Below, one piece after another: positions 45,320 to 57,979 of a stretch of 64,000 nt of DNA. Both the position numbers and the translations under genes were made by a program. Numbering within the stretch: the stretch's first letter is position 1; every line of letters starts with the position of its first letter. Origin of the DNA: Helicobacter sp. MIT 05-5294 (GTDB lineage Bacteria > Campylobacterota > Campylobacteria > Campylobacterales > Helicobacteraceae); the NCBI RefSeq assembly GCF_000765675.1, contig NZ_JRPA02000008.1:41407-105406 (forward strand), in the 5' to 3' direction. The notes under the pieces were generated by a model. That model worked only from the letters and a program-made list of their open reading frames with translations. It had not been told where the DNA came from and ran no database searches.

Positions 45320-45407
45320 TGGCCGGGAGAGAGGGATTCGAACCCCCGGAGGTATGACCCTCAACGGTTTTCAAGACCGCCGCTATCGACCACTCAGCCA
45401 TCTCCCG
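45320..45407 (-). tRNA. tRNA-Ser (anticodon TGA)
   Basis: Read on the minus strand it folds as a long-variable-arm tRNA. The anticodon loop is CTTGAAA, the T-loop GGTTCGAATCC is present, the acceptor CGGGAGA pairs with TCTCCCG, and CCA is encoded. Confidence 0.95.
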
Positions 45408-45425
45408 AAAAGAAGTTAAAATATT

Positions 45426-45500
45426 TGGAGGCGACACCCAGATTCGAACTGGGGAATCAAGGCTTTGCAGGCCCATGCCTTACCGCTTGGCTATGTCGCC
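45426..45500 (-). tRNA. tRNA-Cys (anticodon GCA)
   Basis: The anticodon loop is CTGCAAA. Acceptor GGCGACA pairs with TGTCGCC, the T-loop is AGTTCGAATCT, and CCA is encoded. Confidence 0.95.
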
Positions 45501-45506
45501 TTATGG

Positions 45507-45593
45507 TGGTGCCCGGGGCCGGACTTGAACCGGCACGGACGCAATGTCCGAGGGATTTTAAGTCCCTTGTGTCTACCATTTCACCACCCGGGC
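45507..45593 (-). tRNA. tRNA-Leu (anticodon TAA)
   Basis: The anticodon loop is CTTAAAA with a GGGA/TCCC stem. The variable arm is long (CGGACATTGCGTCCG). Acceptor GCCCGGG pairs with CCCGGGC, discriminator A, CCA encoded. Confidence 0.95.
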
Positions 45594-45635
45594 AATTTAT
45601 GTATGAATTTTAGCTACTTTTATGATTTTAAATAA

Positions 45636-45710
45636 TGGAGCGGGAGACGGGGATCGAACCCGCGGCCCCAACCTTGGCAAGGTTATGCTCTACCACTGAG
45701 CTACTCCCGC
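45636..45710 (-). tRNA. tRNA-Gly (anticodon GCC)
   Basis: The anticodon loop is TTGCCAA. Acceptor GCGGGAG pairs with CTCCCGC, the T-loop is GGTTCGATCCC, and CCA is encoded. It is first in the transcribed order Gly-Leu-Cys-Ser. Confidence 0.95.
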
Positions 45711-45727
45711 ATAAAAGTGAGAACGCA

Positions 45728-45733
45728 ATTATA
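45728..45733 (-). promoter_or_regulatory. -10 box of the tRNA cluster
   Basis: TATAAT on the minus strand lies 18 bases before the tRNA-Gly 5' end and would start transcription about 10 bases ahead of it. Confidence 0.55.
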
Positions 45734-45827
45734 GCGACGCTTTAAAAAAAAATCAAGATATTTTAGGCAAAAATAATAAAAAATGATAAAATTCTAAATT
45801 CTTAAATTTTAACAAGGAGTCCTATTA

Positions 45828-46946
45828 ATGAAACAACGAAATTTCAAATTCACTACGATTTTTTTGGCTTTGGTTTTGCATTTTAGTGCGCCCTCTATGA
45901 TTTTGGCTTCTAATGAGGTTTTGGATTACCAAACCTTTGAATTACCGCAAACTTTTTTACAATCCAAGCTTTTTACGCCCACCAAAAAAGCTTCCAAACA
46001 AAAATCCTCTCTGCTTTTTGTCGCAAACTCCAATGAGGGAATCTTATATGCTGGTAACCAAGTTTTGGGGCGTTGTGTGCCGCTAAACGATGCGTTTGGC
46101 AAACTCAAAAATGGCACACTCCAATGCAAAAACCTCTCACTTAAAGTTGAAAATGGCACTATCACAGAAGCTTTCAACGACAAAACTAGCCAAAAACTCA
46201 ACCTCAAACTCTTGGAATCCTTTAGGCTGCAAAGTCAAGAAGTCCTCTATCAATACCCTAAAAAACCTAAAAAAGATTCTACGACAAATGCCCAAATTTC
46301 CACGCAATTTTATTGCTCCAAAGATTCAAAGATTCAGGAATCTTTGGAAGTTTTATATGGGTTTAAATTTGATTGTCAAAATGCACAAAAAATCTTTTTA
46401 GAAAACGCGAAAGATTCTATGCAAAAATCTTTAGAATCTCTCCAAGATGAAGCCAACATTAAAGGCAAAAACGCCATTGAAGAATATTTGAGAACTTCGT
46501 CATTTGAACGACAAGATTCTAAATTTTTGTATTATTTTGATGAAAATTTGCTTGTCTTTATAGACTCAAATTATCTTTATTTGGGTGGCGCACACGGAAT
46601 GCCAAGCGAATTGGGCGTGATTTTATCGAAAAATAAGAATGAAATCTTAGATTTAGAATCCATAATGGATTTCCAAAATCCAAAGCTTAAAAAGCTGCTT
46701 TGGAAAGCCTACCAAAACTACCAAAAAACTTTAGGAGAATATGCGCCAAAAGATTATGTTTTATTTCAAGACTTTGAAGTCTCTAAGGTAGTTTCTTTGG
46801 ATTATGATTCTTTTGTTTTTATTTATCAGCCCTATGAGATTATGCCTTATGCGTATGGATTTATTCGCCTTAAGATTCCATTAGAGCAAATGGCAGAATT
46901 TGTCCAATTCGCAAAAACACCTTTGGAATCTCTTTTTGCCAAATAA
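45828..46946 (+). CDS. Secreted protein with RsiV-like (DUF3298) C-terminal domain
   Basis: A 372-residue protein with a signal peptide (residues 1-27, ending MILA). The C-terminal half has the DUF3298/RsiV pattern: YLYLGGAHGMPSELG near residue 258 and FVFIYQPYEIMPYAYGFIRLKIP near 330. In Bacillus RsiV this domain binds lysozyme; many relatives are of unknown function. The central region has a Lys/Gln-rich segment. It has an AAGGAG ribosome-binding site. It lies upstream of the thioredoxin-like gene but with a separate promoter between. Confidence 0.75.
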   Translation: MKQRNFKFTTIFLALVLHFSAPSMILASNEVLDYQTFELPQTFLQSKLFTPTKKASKQKSSLLFVANSNEGILYAGNQVLGRCVPLNDAFGKLKNGTLQCKNLSLKVENGTITEAFNDKTSQKLNLKLLESFRLQSQEVLYQYPKKPKKDSTTNAQISTQFYCSKDSKIQESLEVLYGFKFDCQNAQKIFLENAKDSMQKSLESLQDEANIKGKNAIEEYLRTSSFERQDSKFLYYFDENLLVFIDSNYLYLGGAHGMPSELGVILSKNKNEILDLESIMDFQNPKLKKLLWKAYQNYQKTLGEYAPKDYVLFQDFEVSKVVSLDYDSFVFIYQPYEIMPYAYGFIRLKIPLEQMAEFVQFAKTPLESLFAK

Positions 46947-46959
46947 GTGCGTAATTTGC

Positions 46960-46965
46960 TATAAT
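46960..46965 (+). promoter_or_regulatory. -10 box of the lipoprotein-ftsY operon
   Basis: TATAAT lies 27 bases before the chosen ATG at 46992, giving a transcript start near 46972. Confidence 0.5.
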
Positions 46966-46991
46966 TTGCACTTTTAATGCGAGGAAAGACG

Positions 46992-47630
46992 ATGAAATGG
47001 ATTGGAGTTGGCATTATCTTAGGGCTTTGTTTGGGCTTCTTTGGGTGCGAAAAAGACGATAGGCAAAAAGGACAAGAACAAACGATTTTGGAGCAAAAAC
47101 CAGAAATCTTGGAAAATCTTGCCCTACAAAGCAGTGATGGCACGATACTAACTATCAACCAAATCCCGCCAAAAGAACAGAGTAATTTCAAAAATATTGA
47201 ACCCAAAAAAGAAAATATTTTAAAAAATCTCATCATCACAACCGACAAAGAGAATCTGAAAATATTGGTTTTTTTTACTACTTGGTGCGACCCATGCAAA
47301 GGTATTTTACCGCATTTAGAGAATCTCAAAAAACAATTTGGAGAACAAATTTCATTTTATGGAATCCCTATTGATGATTTGGTAGGAGAGGTAGAAAACT
47401 TCAAAGGTATTATGCAGATTTTTAATGAAGAAAACACCACAACAATCCCGATGATACTAGATGAGAATCGCTCCAAGCTTTTCCGCGCACTAAATGGGAT
47501 AGAGGGAGTGCCGCTTCTTGTGCTATATGATGAGAAAGGACGCTATATTATCCATTATCTAGGTGCGATTCCAGAAGAAATGATTGAGTTTGACCTCTCG
47601 CAAAATTTAGCAAAAATAAAGGCACGATAA
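46992..47630 (+). CDS. Thioredoxin-like lipoprotein (TlpA/ResA type)
   Basis: About 212 residues. A lipobox (LGFFGC) ends an N-terminal signal near residue 19 from the chosen ATG. The TlpA-like domain holds the redox motif [14 protein letters not shown] and a cis-Pro loop ([12 protein letters not shown]). It probably reduces disulfides in the periplasm, perhaps for cytochrome c or outer-membrane protein folding. An earlier ATG at 46977 is possible, but GAGGA is spaced 6 bases from 46992. The stop shares a base with the ftsY start (TAATG). Confidence 0.85.
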   Translation: MKWIGVGIILGLCLGFFGCEKDDRQKGQEQTILEQKPEILENLALQSSDGTILTINQIPPKEQSNFKNIEPKKENILKNLIITTDKENLKILVFFTTWCDPCKGILPHLENLKKQFGEQISFYGIPIDDLVGEVENFKGIMQIFNEENTTTIPMILDENRSKLFRALNGIEGVPLLVLYDEKGRYIIHYLGAIPEEMIEFDLSQNLAKIKAR

Positions 47631-48529
47631 TGCTTGAAATCTTCAAAAAAACATTGCAAAAAACCACGCAAAATATTCGTGATTTGCTCCCAAAAACACA
47701 AAAAAGAATCTCTAAAGAAGAATTAGAAGAAATCCTCATTGCAACAGATATGGATTATGATTTGCTTGAAATGATTTTAAGCCCATTGGGTGATGAAATT
47801 AGTCGTGGTGAGCTTGAAGTCGCTTTATCTAGGCTTTTTCGCGGAGAAAGCTACTATGACAAAGTGCAAACAAAAATCACAAACGACAAACCCAATGTGC
47901 ATCTTATTATCGGCGTGAATGGCGCGGGTAAAACCACGACGATTGCTAAACTTGCCAATCTCTACAAAAAGCAAGGAAAAAGCGTGATTTTAGGAGCTGG
48001 AGATACTTTTAGAGCTGCAGCGATAGAGCAACTAAAACTTTGGGGTGAGAGGTTAAATCTCCCGGTGATTGCTTCACAAATCGGACACGACCCTTCCGCA
48101 GTTGCCTTTGATACGATTACTTCCGCAGTTGCCAAAAATTTAGACATTGCGATTCTTGATACTGCCGGAAGATTGCACAATCAAAGCAATTTACAGCAAG
48201 AACTGCAAAAGATTATGCGGATTTGCAACAAAGCGAAAGCGGGTGCGCCCCACCAAAAAATCTTAATCCTTGATGGCACACAAGGAACTTCTAGTTTGGA
48301 TCAAGCAAAGATTTTCAGCCAAACACTAGGCGGCATTGATGGCGTAATTATCACTAAGCTTGATGGGACGAGCAAAGGCGGAGCGATTTTTAGCGTTATC
48401 CATACTTTGCGTGTGCCAATTCTCTATCTTGGCGTTGGCGAAAATGCGGACGATTTGATTGCATTTGACGAAAAAGAATACATCACTACGATTTTGGATT
48501 CCATTTTTGATACGACGCAAACAAGCTAA
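47630..48529 (+). CDS. ftsY: Signal recognition particle receptor FtsY
   Basis: A 299-residue SRP-family GTPase. The N domain is short, followed by the G domain: G1 [15 protein letters not shown], the insertion [12 protein letters not shown]3 DTAGRLHN, and G4-like [10 protein letters not shown]. It docks ribosome-SRP complexes to the SecYEG translocon. The acidic N-terminal extension of E. coli FtsY is missing, as is usual outside Enterobacteria. Confidence 0.95.
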   Translation: MLEIFKKTLQKTTQNIRDLLPKTQKRISKEELEEILIATDMDYDLLEMILSPLGDEISRGELEVALSRLFRGESYYDKVQTKITNDKPNVHLIIGVNGAGKTTTIAKLANLYKKQGKSVILGAGDTFRAAAIEQLKLWGERLNLPVIASQIGHDPSAVAFDTITSAVAKNLDIAILDTAGRLHNQSNLQQELQKIMRICNKAKAGAPHQKILILDGTQGTSSLDQAKIFSQTLGGIDGVIITKLDGTSKGGAIFSVIHTLRVPILYLGVGENADDLIAFDEKEYITTILDSIFDTTQTS

Positions 48530-48594
48530 ATATCGCCAAAATAAAGAATCCAAAAAATCCAATCTATCTTGCATAGATTCTTAAAGGTTGCAAA

Positions 48595-49947
48595 ATGGCA
48601 AAGAAAAAAACACAAATTTTTGAATGCCAACATTGTGGATTCCAAAGCTCAAAATGGCTTGGAAAATGCTCTAATTGTGGAGCTTGGGAAAGCTTTTTAG
48701 AACTCAAAGAAGAACAAATTGCTGCCTTTGAAGCCATCAAATCCCCCCTAGAAACTAGCAAAGTTACGCCTATTACAGAAGTGCAAGAAGAAGAGTTTGT
48801 GCGCTTTAGCAGTGGGGAGCAAGAATTAGACATTGTGCTTGGTGGCGGAATCGTGCTTGGGGGAATGTATTTAGTCGGCGGAAGCCCGGGAGTTGGCAAA
48901 TCCACACTTTTGCTGAAAATCTCTAGCAACTTAGCCAAAATGGGCAAAAAAATCTTGTATGTAAGCGGCGAAGAAAGTGCCTCACAAATCAAACTTAGAG
49001 CGGAGAGACTGGGCGCGGTATGCGAGAATCTTTATCTACTAAATGCCATCAAACTTCAAGAGATTCTAGGGGCAATCCACACCGATAGGCGCGATTATTC
49101 TATGGTTGTCATAGATAGCATTCAAACGCTTTATAGCGAAAACATAAGCTCAAGCCCGGGAAGCGTCTCACAAGTGCGTGAGGTAACCTTTGAACTAATG
49201 CGCTTGGCAAAAGAATATGGAATCTGCGTGTTTATTATCGGGCATATCACCAAAGACGGCGCGATTGCCGGACCTAGAATCTTAGAACACATGGTAGATT
49301 GTGTGCTTTATTTTGAAGGGGATTCTAGTCGTGAGTTGCGATTTTTGCGAGGATTCAAGAATCGCTTTGGCAATACAAGCGAAATTGGAATCTTTGAAAT
49401 GAAAAGCAATGGTTTAGTCGGCGCAAAAGAAGCGTCTAAGATTTTCTTCCAACAAAAAACCTCTGCTCCCGGAAGCGCGTTAAGCGTGATTATGGAGGGT
49501 TCTCGCGCATTGGTTTTAGAAGTGCAAGCCTTAGTGAGTGATTGCGCTTATGGAATGCCCAAACGCTCTTCTACGGGTTTTGATTCTAATCGCCTTAATA
49601 TGATTCTAGCCTTGCTGGAGCGCAAACTAGAGATTCCACTTAATCGTTACGATGTGTTTATCAACATTACAGGTGGAATCAAGATTTTAGAAACTGCTGC
49701 GGATTTGGCGGTCGTCGCTGCGATTCTTTCAAGCTTTCGCAATCGTTCGCTTTCTAATGGAAGTGTGTTTTTGGGTGAAGTGAGTTTAGTAGGCGATATT
49801 CGTGATGTGCCAAATGTAGAAACAAGGCTTAAAGAAGCCCTATCGCTTGGAATCACACGCGCGATTCTACCCAAAAAGCCAACCCAAAATCTCAATATCA
49901 AGTGCTTTGAAGTGCAAGAAGTTACAAAAATCATTGATTGGATGTAA
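48595..49947 (+). CDS. radA: DNA repair protein RadA
   Basis: A 450-residue RecA-like branch-migration helicase. The zinc finger CQHCGFQSSKWLGKCSNCGAW is present as two CxxC pairs (residues about 9-28). Walker A is GGSPGVGKSTLLL and the KNRFG motif is in the GFKNRFGNTSEI segment, followed by the C-terminal Lon-like domain. It works in recombination and, in naturally competent relatives, in transformation. It follows ftsY after 65 bases. Confidence 0.95.
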   Translation: MAKKKTQIFECQHCGFQSSKWLGKCSNCGAWESFLELKEEQIAAFEAIKSPLETSKVTPITEVQEEEFVRFSSGEQELDIVLGGGIVLGGMYLVGGSPGVGKSTLLLKISSNLAKMGKKILYVSGEESASQIKLRAERLGAVCENLYLLNAIKLQEILGAIHTDRRDYSMVVIDSIQTLYSENISSSPGSVSQVREVTFELMRLAKEYGICVFIIGHITKDGAIAGPRILEHMVDCVLYFEGDSSRELRFLRGFKNRFGNTSEIGIFEMKSNGLVGAKEASKIFFQQKTSAPGSALSVIMEGSRALVLEVQALVSDCAYGMPKRSSTGFDSNRLNMILALLERKLEIPLNRYDVFINITGGIKILETAADLAVVAAILSSFRNRSLSNGSVFLGEVSLVGDIRDVPNVETRLKEALSLGITRAILPKKPTQNLNIKCFEVQEVTKIIDWM

Positions 49948-50149
49948 GGAAGTGCTAGAATCTGCTTCAAGGATTTGTTAGGATTCTATCATTGCGACAT
50001 TAAGATGTGAATTGTTGCAAATCAATTAGAATCTAAATTAAACAAGAACCCAAAAGAACTTCGGATTCTTAAACTCCTTGTCTAGCAAACTTCAAGCAAT
50101 CAACTACAAACAAAGATTCCTTATACCTTGTCTAAAAACTTGCGCCCCA

Positions 50150-52210
50150 TTAATACTTTTTGTTTTTTATATCTTCCCCAATCGTATTGGATAATGCGCT
50201 TAGGGTTTGGCTAATTTCTTGGGAATGATTGGAAATATGGACATTGCGTTCTGTTACCTGCTCTAATTCTCCAATCGCGTCATTAATGTGCGCAATATCT
50301 ACAACTTGTTCTCTAATGGATTCGGAAACATCGTTAATAGACTGCACTAGCACATTTGTGTTTGCTTCAATCTCGCTTAAAGACTTCGTCGTTCGCTCTG
50401 CGAGTTTTCGCACTTCATCTGCCACGACGGCAAATCCACGCCCGTGTTCTCCCGCTCTTGCTGCTTCAATAGCGGCGTTAAGCGCGAGGAGATTGGTTTG
50501 GTCTGCAATATCCTTAATCACGCTGACGATATTTTTAATATCTTCTGCTTGTCTTGTAACTTCAGCGGTTTTATCACTGACGCTTTGAATCGTCGCACTA
50601 ATCTCTTCAATAGAACTAGAAGTTTGGTTAATGCTCGTCGCTTGTTCGGTCGCGCCTTGTTGCAAATCCCTCACAGATTCGGCAACATTATCCGAGATTC
50701 CTAATAAATTTTGTGCCGTTTCAATTCTTTTTTGGATTGTGGAGACGGAATTTTCGCGCAACAAATTAATAGACTGATAGAGACTTAAAATATCGCCTTC
50801 AAGAGAACTTACTTTGCATTGTTGTCTAAAATCCTCTTGCGCATAGCTTTTGAGCAAACTAATGCCATTAACAACATTAATTTCAATTTGCTCCAAAGCG
50901 TCATTAATCACATTTTTGAGCCGTGCAAGGCTTGGGTCGTGGGGTTCTTTGGTGATTTTGTGATTCAAATAGCCCTTTTTAATGCTTTCTGCGACAAGCA
51001 CAGAATCTTCAATAGCCGCATTATCTTGTGCGATTCCATATTCAATCTTTCGCATAGATTTATCAAGCTGATTAGCGATTTGCCCTATTTCATCACCTAA
51101 ATCACCTTTGCAAGAAGGTGGCATTTGATCTTGCTCGTGGTTAATAAAGCTTAAAAAGCTTAGAATCGTCTTTGTGAGAGATTGTAATCTATTCACGATT
51201 CCGTATTTAATCACAACAAGCGAAATCGTCAAAATAATCGTGAGCATCAAAAAGATTCCGATGAGAATAATGCGCTCCATTGCGCGGTTTGCTGCAATAA
51301 AATCTTCTACCAAAGTTTCCGATAAAATAAACATTTCAAACGAGGAATTAAATCCACTATATGCTCTATAAGATTGACCATTGATAGTATAATCAATCAA
51401 TCCTCCCTCTGGAAGATTTTGGAATCTTGCAAATTTGCTAGGCTTCGTCTTGCTAGATTCTCCCAAAATAAACTCATCGTATTTCGTATCAATAATATAG
51501 ACTTTGCCATGCTCTCCTACGACAATTTTACCAAGATTATCTTGAATACCCCGATAAGCACCCGATAGATCATAAGCAACAAAAAGTGCGCCAATCACGG
51601 AATCTGAACTATCGGTAATTGGCGAATAAAGACTCATATAGTCTTTGCCAAAAAGCTTCACGCGCCCCATAAAAATTTGATTTTGGTTGAGCAATTCAAA
51701 GGCGGGATGGGATTTGCCTAATTTCGTGCCAACTACAAGATTGCCTTCAAGATTCCTAAGCGAAGTAGTAAGACGCGTGAAATCGCCCTCATTATCTTTA
51801 ACAAAAATTGTCGCCACATTGCCTGTTAGATTCGTAAAATACTCTGTTATATCCATTGCCTTAGATAAATCGTGTCCATTATAATAAAGATTTGGGACAG
51901 ATTTTCCAGCGACGACAACGCTTCCTTGACGCACAAACGAATCCTGCGTTCTACCACCCTTGTATCGTTCTAAAATTGTTTCAAAAATATTATAAGACTT
52001 ATTGGTTTCGTCCAAAATATAATTTGCAAAAAGTTGGAAGTTTTCATTTACGATATGGTCAATTTGAGTAAGCCTGTAATCTAGCTGTTTTGAAGTATGT
52101 TTGCCCATCATAGTATCCAAGAATACCATAAAAGGAATCAAAATTATGATAAACACCACAACTTGTTGGATTAAGAATTTTTTACCTAATGATAAGTTTT
52201 TCCAAAACAT
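50150..52210 (-). CDS. Methyl-accepting chemotaxis protein with Cache-type sensor
   Basis: About 686 residues. A membrane segment near residues 8-30 precedes a periplasmic Cache-type (Cache_3-Cache_2-like) sensor domain with [12 protein letters not shown] and [23 protein letters not shown] segments. A second membrane segment near 310-335 leads to a HAMP-like region and a signalling domain with the conserved tip [18 protein letters not shown]. The ATG at 52210 has GGAGG 8 bases before it. It ends KNKKY and is a paralogue of the receptor at 59267-61318, which has the same domain order in the opposite orientation. Confidence 0.92.
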   Translation of the reverse strand: MFWKNLSLGKKFLIQQVVVFIIILIPFMVFLDTMMGKHTSKQLDYRLTQIDHIVNENFQLFANYILDETNKSYNIFETILERYKGGRTQDSFVRQGSVVVAGKSVPNLYYNGHDLSKAMDITEYFTNLTGNVATIFVKDNEGDFTRLTTSLRNLEGNLVVGTKLGKSHPAFELLNQNQIFMGRVKLFGKDYMSLYSPITDSSDSVIGALFVAYDLSGAYRGIQDNLGKIVVGEHGKVYIIDTKYDEFILGESSKTKPSKFARFQNLPEGGLIDYTINGQSYRAYSGFNSSFEMFILSETLVEDFIAANRAMERIILIGIFLMLTIILTISLVVIKYGIVNRLQSLTKTILSFLSFINHEQDQMPPSCKGDLGDEIGQIANQLDKSMRKIEYGIAQDNAAIEDSVLVAESIKKGYLNHKITKEPHDPSLARLKNVINDALEQIEINVVNGISLLKSYAQEDFRQQCKVSSLEGDILSLYQSINLLRENSVSTIQKRIETAQNLLGISDNVAESVRDLQQGATEQATSINQTSSSIEEISATIQSVSDKTAEVTRQAEDIKNIVSVIKDIADQTNLLALNAAIEAARAGEHGRGFAVVADEVRKLAERTTKSLSEIEANTNVLVQSINDVSESIREQVVDIAHINDAIGELEQVTERNVHISNHSQEISQTLSALSNTIGEDIKNKKY
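50364..50512. repeat. 149-base inverted repeat, left copy (in chemoreceptor gene)
   Basis: This segment encoding the receptor tip matches 60956-61104 in inverted orientation with 11 differences, counted by hand over 149 bases, none altering the protein. Confidence 0.85.
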
Positions 52211-52762
52211 CAAATAAACCTCCATGTTTAAAATCATTTTATTAAAAAGTTATCCACCGACAAAATTTAAGTAATAACTTAAAACGCTGTTAATTATATT
52301 GTAATAATAATTTAAAATTCTTAAAAAATTAAATTAATTTTTAAAAATTAAGATATTATAAAAATCAATGTTTCTCATTGGGGATTCTTTGTTAAAAGAT
52401 TTTATTGAAAATCTCTATTTTATGTGATTTATAATAAAGTCTATATCAAATATATTTTCTTCATTAAAATATGATTTCTTTATTTAATTATAATTATGAA
52501 TAATAAATTATTATAAATATTATATTAAAACTTAAATATTTTTATGTGCCTAAATTCAACCTAAGTTTATTTGGGCGATTCGCCATAAATTATCTCTTTA
52601 TTTTAGAATCAAAAATCAATAAACTTAACATACATCAATCTCTTACTTCAATCCATTTACAAACAAAGAATCTTACAGAATCACTCACAAAGCATTCTTT
52701 ATCATCACTTTTTAAAGCAAAACACGATAAAATGCGCACGATTTTAACAAAAGGCGAAATTT
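52211..52762. other. AT-rich spacer between chemoreceptor gene and gatB
   Basis: This 552-base stretch is very AT-rich (many TTAA and TAAA words) and carries the divergent promoters of the chemoreceptor and gatB. GATAAAAT near 52730 is a candidate gatB -10 box. No gene or RNA was recognised. Confidence 0.5.
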
Positions 52763-54190
52763 ATGAGTGCTTATGAAACCATTATCGGACTTGAAGTGCA
52801 TGTCCAGCTAAATACCAAAACTAAAATTTTTTGTTCTTGTGCAACGAGTTTTGGCGAAGAGCCTAACAAAAACATCTGCCCCACTTGTCTAGGCTTACCC
52901 GGGGCATTGCCTGTGCTGAATCGCGAAGTCGTCAAAAAAGCTATTTCTTTTGGCACTGCAATCAATGCAAAAATCAACCAAAACTCTGTATTTGCGCGTA
53001 AAAACTACTTTTATCCAGATTTGCCCAAAGCCTATCAAATCAGCCAATTTGAGATTCCAATCGTAGGGCGCGGGGAAATTGAAATTGAGATTGAGGGCAA
53101 GAAAAAGACAATCGGCGTTACAAGGGCGCATATGGAAGAAGACGCGGGGAAAAATATCCACGAAAGCCAATATTCCAAAGTAGATTTAAACCGCGCTTGC
53201 ACTCCACTTTTAGAAATCGTTAGCGAACCCGATATGCGCAGCAGTGATGAAGCGATTGCTTATCTTAAGAAGCTCCATTCTATCGTTCGCTTTTTAGGAA
53301 TCTCGGACGCAAATATGCAAGAGGGGAGCTTCCGTTGCGATGCGAATGTTTCTATCCGCCCCAAAGGGGATTCCAACCTCTACACGCGCGTAGAAATCAA
53401 GAATCTCAATTCTTTTAAATTCATTCAAAAAGCCATTGAATACGAGGTGGAACGACAAATTGAAGCTTGGGAAGATGGCAAATATGAAACGAAAGTCGTG
53501 CAAGAAACACGCCTTTTTGATACTGCAAAAGGCACGACGCGTTCTATGCGAGGCAAAGAAGAAGCGGCAGATTATCGTTATTTCCCAGACCCCGACTTGT
53601 TGCCTGTGTTTATTGATGAAGAATTAATGGATCAAGGAAGCAAAATCCCAGAAATGCCCGATGAAAAACGCGCACGATATGTCAAAGAGTTTGGAATCAA
53701 AGAATCAGACGCAAAAGTGCTGACAAGCGAATTAGAAATGGCATTGTATTTTGAAAATATGCTTACATTGGGCGCGAGTGCAAAAGGCGCGGTTACTTGG
53801 CTGACTACCGAACTTTTAGGAAGATTAAAAGGCGAAAACAATCTACAAAATTGCGGTATAAAATCAGAAACTTTAGCAACTTTAGTCAAGCGCATTGATG
53901 AGAGCAAAATCAGCGGCAAAAGTGCCAAAGAAATCCTAGATGTTTTGGTGCAAAATCACGGAGGCGATGTGGATTCTTTAATAGATTCTATGGGATTAGC
54001 ACAAGTTAATGATGAGGGGGCAATTCTTACAGCCATTGATGCAGTCATTAGCGCAAACGCCGACAAAGTCGCAGAATACAAAAGCGGCAAAGAAAAGCTT
54101 TTGGGATTCTTCGTAGGGCAAGTGATGAAAAATTCCAAAGGAGCAAATCCTGCGCGTGTCAATGAGCTACTTAAAGAAAAGCTAAAATAA
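52763..54190 (+). CDS. gatB: Aspartyl/glutamyl-tRNA amidotransferase subunit B GatB
   Basis: A 475-residue GatB. The family signature [20 protein letters not shown] opens the protein, and [25 protein letters not shown] holds a zinc-binding Cys set. DAGKNIHE and the C-terminal Yqey-like helix bundle are present. With GatA and GatC it converts misacylated Glu-tRNA(Gln) and Asp-tRNA(Asn), needed because Helicobacter lacks GlnRS and AsnRS. gatA and gatC are elsewhere. Confidence 0.97.
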   Translation: MSAYETIIGLEVHVQLNTKTKIFCSCATSFGEEPNKNICPTCLGLPGALPVLNREVVKKAISFGTAINAKINQNSVFARKNYFYPDLPKAYQISQFEIPIVGRGEIEIEIEGKKKTIGVTRAHMEEDAGKNIHESQYSKVDLNRACTPLLEIVSEPDMRSSDEAIAYLKKLHSIVRFLGISDANMQEGSFRCDANVSIRPKGDSNLYTRVEIKNLNSFKFIQKAIEYEVERQIEAWEDGKYETKVVQETRLFDTAKGTTRSMRGKEEAADYRYFPDPDLLPVFIDEELMDQGSKIPEMPDEKRARYVKEFGIKESDAKVLTSELEMALYFENMLTLGASAKGAVTWLTTELLGRLKGENNLQNCGIKSETLATLVKRIDESKISGKSAKEILDVLVQNHGGDVDSLIDSMGLAQVNDEGAILTAIDAVISANADKVAEYKSGKEKLLGFFVGQVMKNSKGANPARVNELLKEKLK

Positions 54191-54309
54191 CTAGAATCGT
54201 AAAAACCAAAGTGAGATTTAGCGTAGAATCTTTTGGATTCTATTGCGAACTTCACTCACTAGATAAAGTCGCTAGATAAACTCCCCTGCCCTTTCTTGTT
54301 CTCCTGCCT

Positions 54310-56831
<2,522 letters not shown>

Positions 56832-56884
56832 TTTAAGATTCCTTATTTTTGGATTTTTAAGATAGGAATCTTAGCAAATTTCCA

Positions 56885-57979
56885 TTAAAACAAGCCTTTT
56901 GTATGCAAAATTTTAAGGACTTTTAAAGCCAACGAAGAAAGTGGCAAAGTCTCCAAGCAATTGCGCGTAAAGAATTCCAAAGAATCCTTAAAATCCGACA
57001 AAGAATCACTAAAGCTAGAATCCTTTTTATCCTCCAAAGGACAAAGAAAAACCAAAACTTCCAAACGATATTTCGTATAAGAATGCTTTAAAGTGCCTAT
57101 TTTTTGGCTTATTTTAGCGATATTTGGTGGAATGTGTGGGAAATTATAAAGCCCAAAATATAATTTATCGTGGCTTTGCAGAAGCGCGATTTTAGAATCT
57201 TTTATCCAAACCCCAAGAGATAAAGTCTTCGGGATAGATTGCTGGGATTTGGTTTGTGTGAAATCCTGCCAATCTTGCTTCCCCAAACAAAAATCATTCA
57301 GAGGGCAAATATCACATTTAGGATTCTTTGGCAAACAGACCATTGCACCCAAATCCAACAAAGCTTGGTTGTGATTAAAAGAATCTTGGTGGTTTAAAAT
57401 CATCTTTGCTTTAGATTCCAAAACTGCAGGAGTTGCTCGTTTTAACGCAAAAAGCCTTAAAAGAATGCGCTTAATATTAGAATCCACAAAACTCACAGGT
57501 AAATCAAAGCCAAAACAAGCAATCGCCCCCGCGCTATAAGCTCCGATTCCGGGAAGCTTTCGTAAATACCGAATCTCTTTAGGCAAAGGATTCTTTTCAT
57601 CTCCTAACAAAGCTTGTGCGGGAATTGCGGAATCCTGTGTTGTATTGGCATTTGTGGCAATACAGATTTTTGCAAGTTTATGCAGATTCCTTGCGCGAGA
57701 ATAGTATCCAAGCCCACACCATGCGGATAACACTTCTGATTCTTCTGCTTTGCTTAAATCTTGCAATGTCGGGAAAGAATCCAAAAAGGGGAAATAGAAT
57801 CGCTCCAATACCGCTTTAACTTGCGTTTGTTGGAGCATTATTTCGCTAATTAAAACACGATACGCACGATTGGGGGCTTTTCTATCGCGCCATGGCAAAT
57901 GGTGGCGACCCTCAAGCGCATACCATTCCAAAAGCCTTTTTTGTGCATTCTGGAGTTTGGTTTGCTGTGTGGATTCCAT
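56885..57979 (-). CDS. mutY: A/G-specific adenine glycosylase MutY
   Basis: A 364-residue MutY. The HhH motif LRKLPGIGAYSAGAIACFGF precedes the catalytic Asp in SFVDSNIKRIL. The catalytic Glu lies in ISEIMLQQTQV. The iron-sulfur cluster Cys spacing C-X6-C-X2-C-X5-C is intact (CLPKNPKCDICPLNDFC). The C-terminal part is a NUDIX-like 8-oxoG recognition domain. It removes A opposite 8-oxoguanine. Its start shares a base with the stop of the oxidoreductase gene (TAATG). Confidence 0.93.
   Translation of the reverse strand: MESTQQTKLQNAQKRLLEWYALEGRHHLPWRDRKAPNRAYRVLISEIMLQQTQVKAVLERFYFPFLDSFPTLQDLSKAEESEVLSAWCGLGYYSRARNLHKLAKICIATNANTTQDSAIPAQALLGDEKNPLPKEIRYLRKLPGIGAYSAGAIACFGFDLPVSFVDSNIKRILLRLFALKRATPAVLESKAKMILNHQDSFNHNQALLDLGAMVCLPKNPKCDICPLNDFCLGKQDWQDFTQTKSQQSIPKTLSLGVWIKDSKIALLQSHDKLYFGLYNFPHIPPNIAKISQKIGTLKHSYTKYRLEVLVFLCPLEDKKDSSFSDSLSDFKDSLEFFTRNCLETLPLSSLALKVLKILHTKGLF

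Noticed and set aside
45311..45613. 100-codon plus-strand ORF
   Set aside because: It is the antisense of the tRNA-Ser, tRNA-Cys and tRNA-Leu genes; the well-known GERDSNPR-type peptide is a standard false ORF over tRNAs.
52546..52776. 76-codon plus-strand ORF in the spacer before gatB
   Set aside because: It runs into the gatB start in another frame, lacks a ribosome-binding site and has no recognisable protein pattern.
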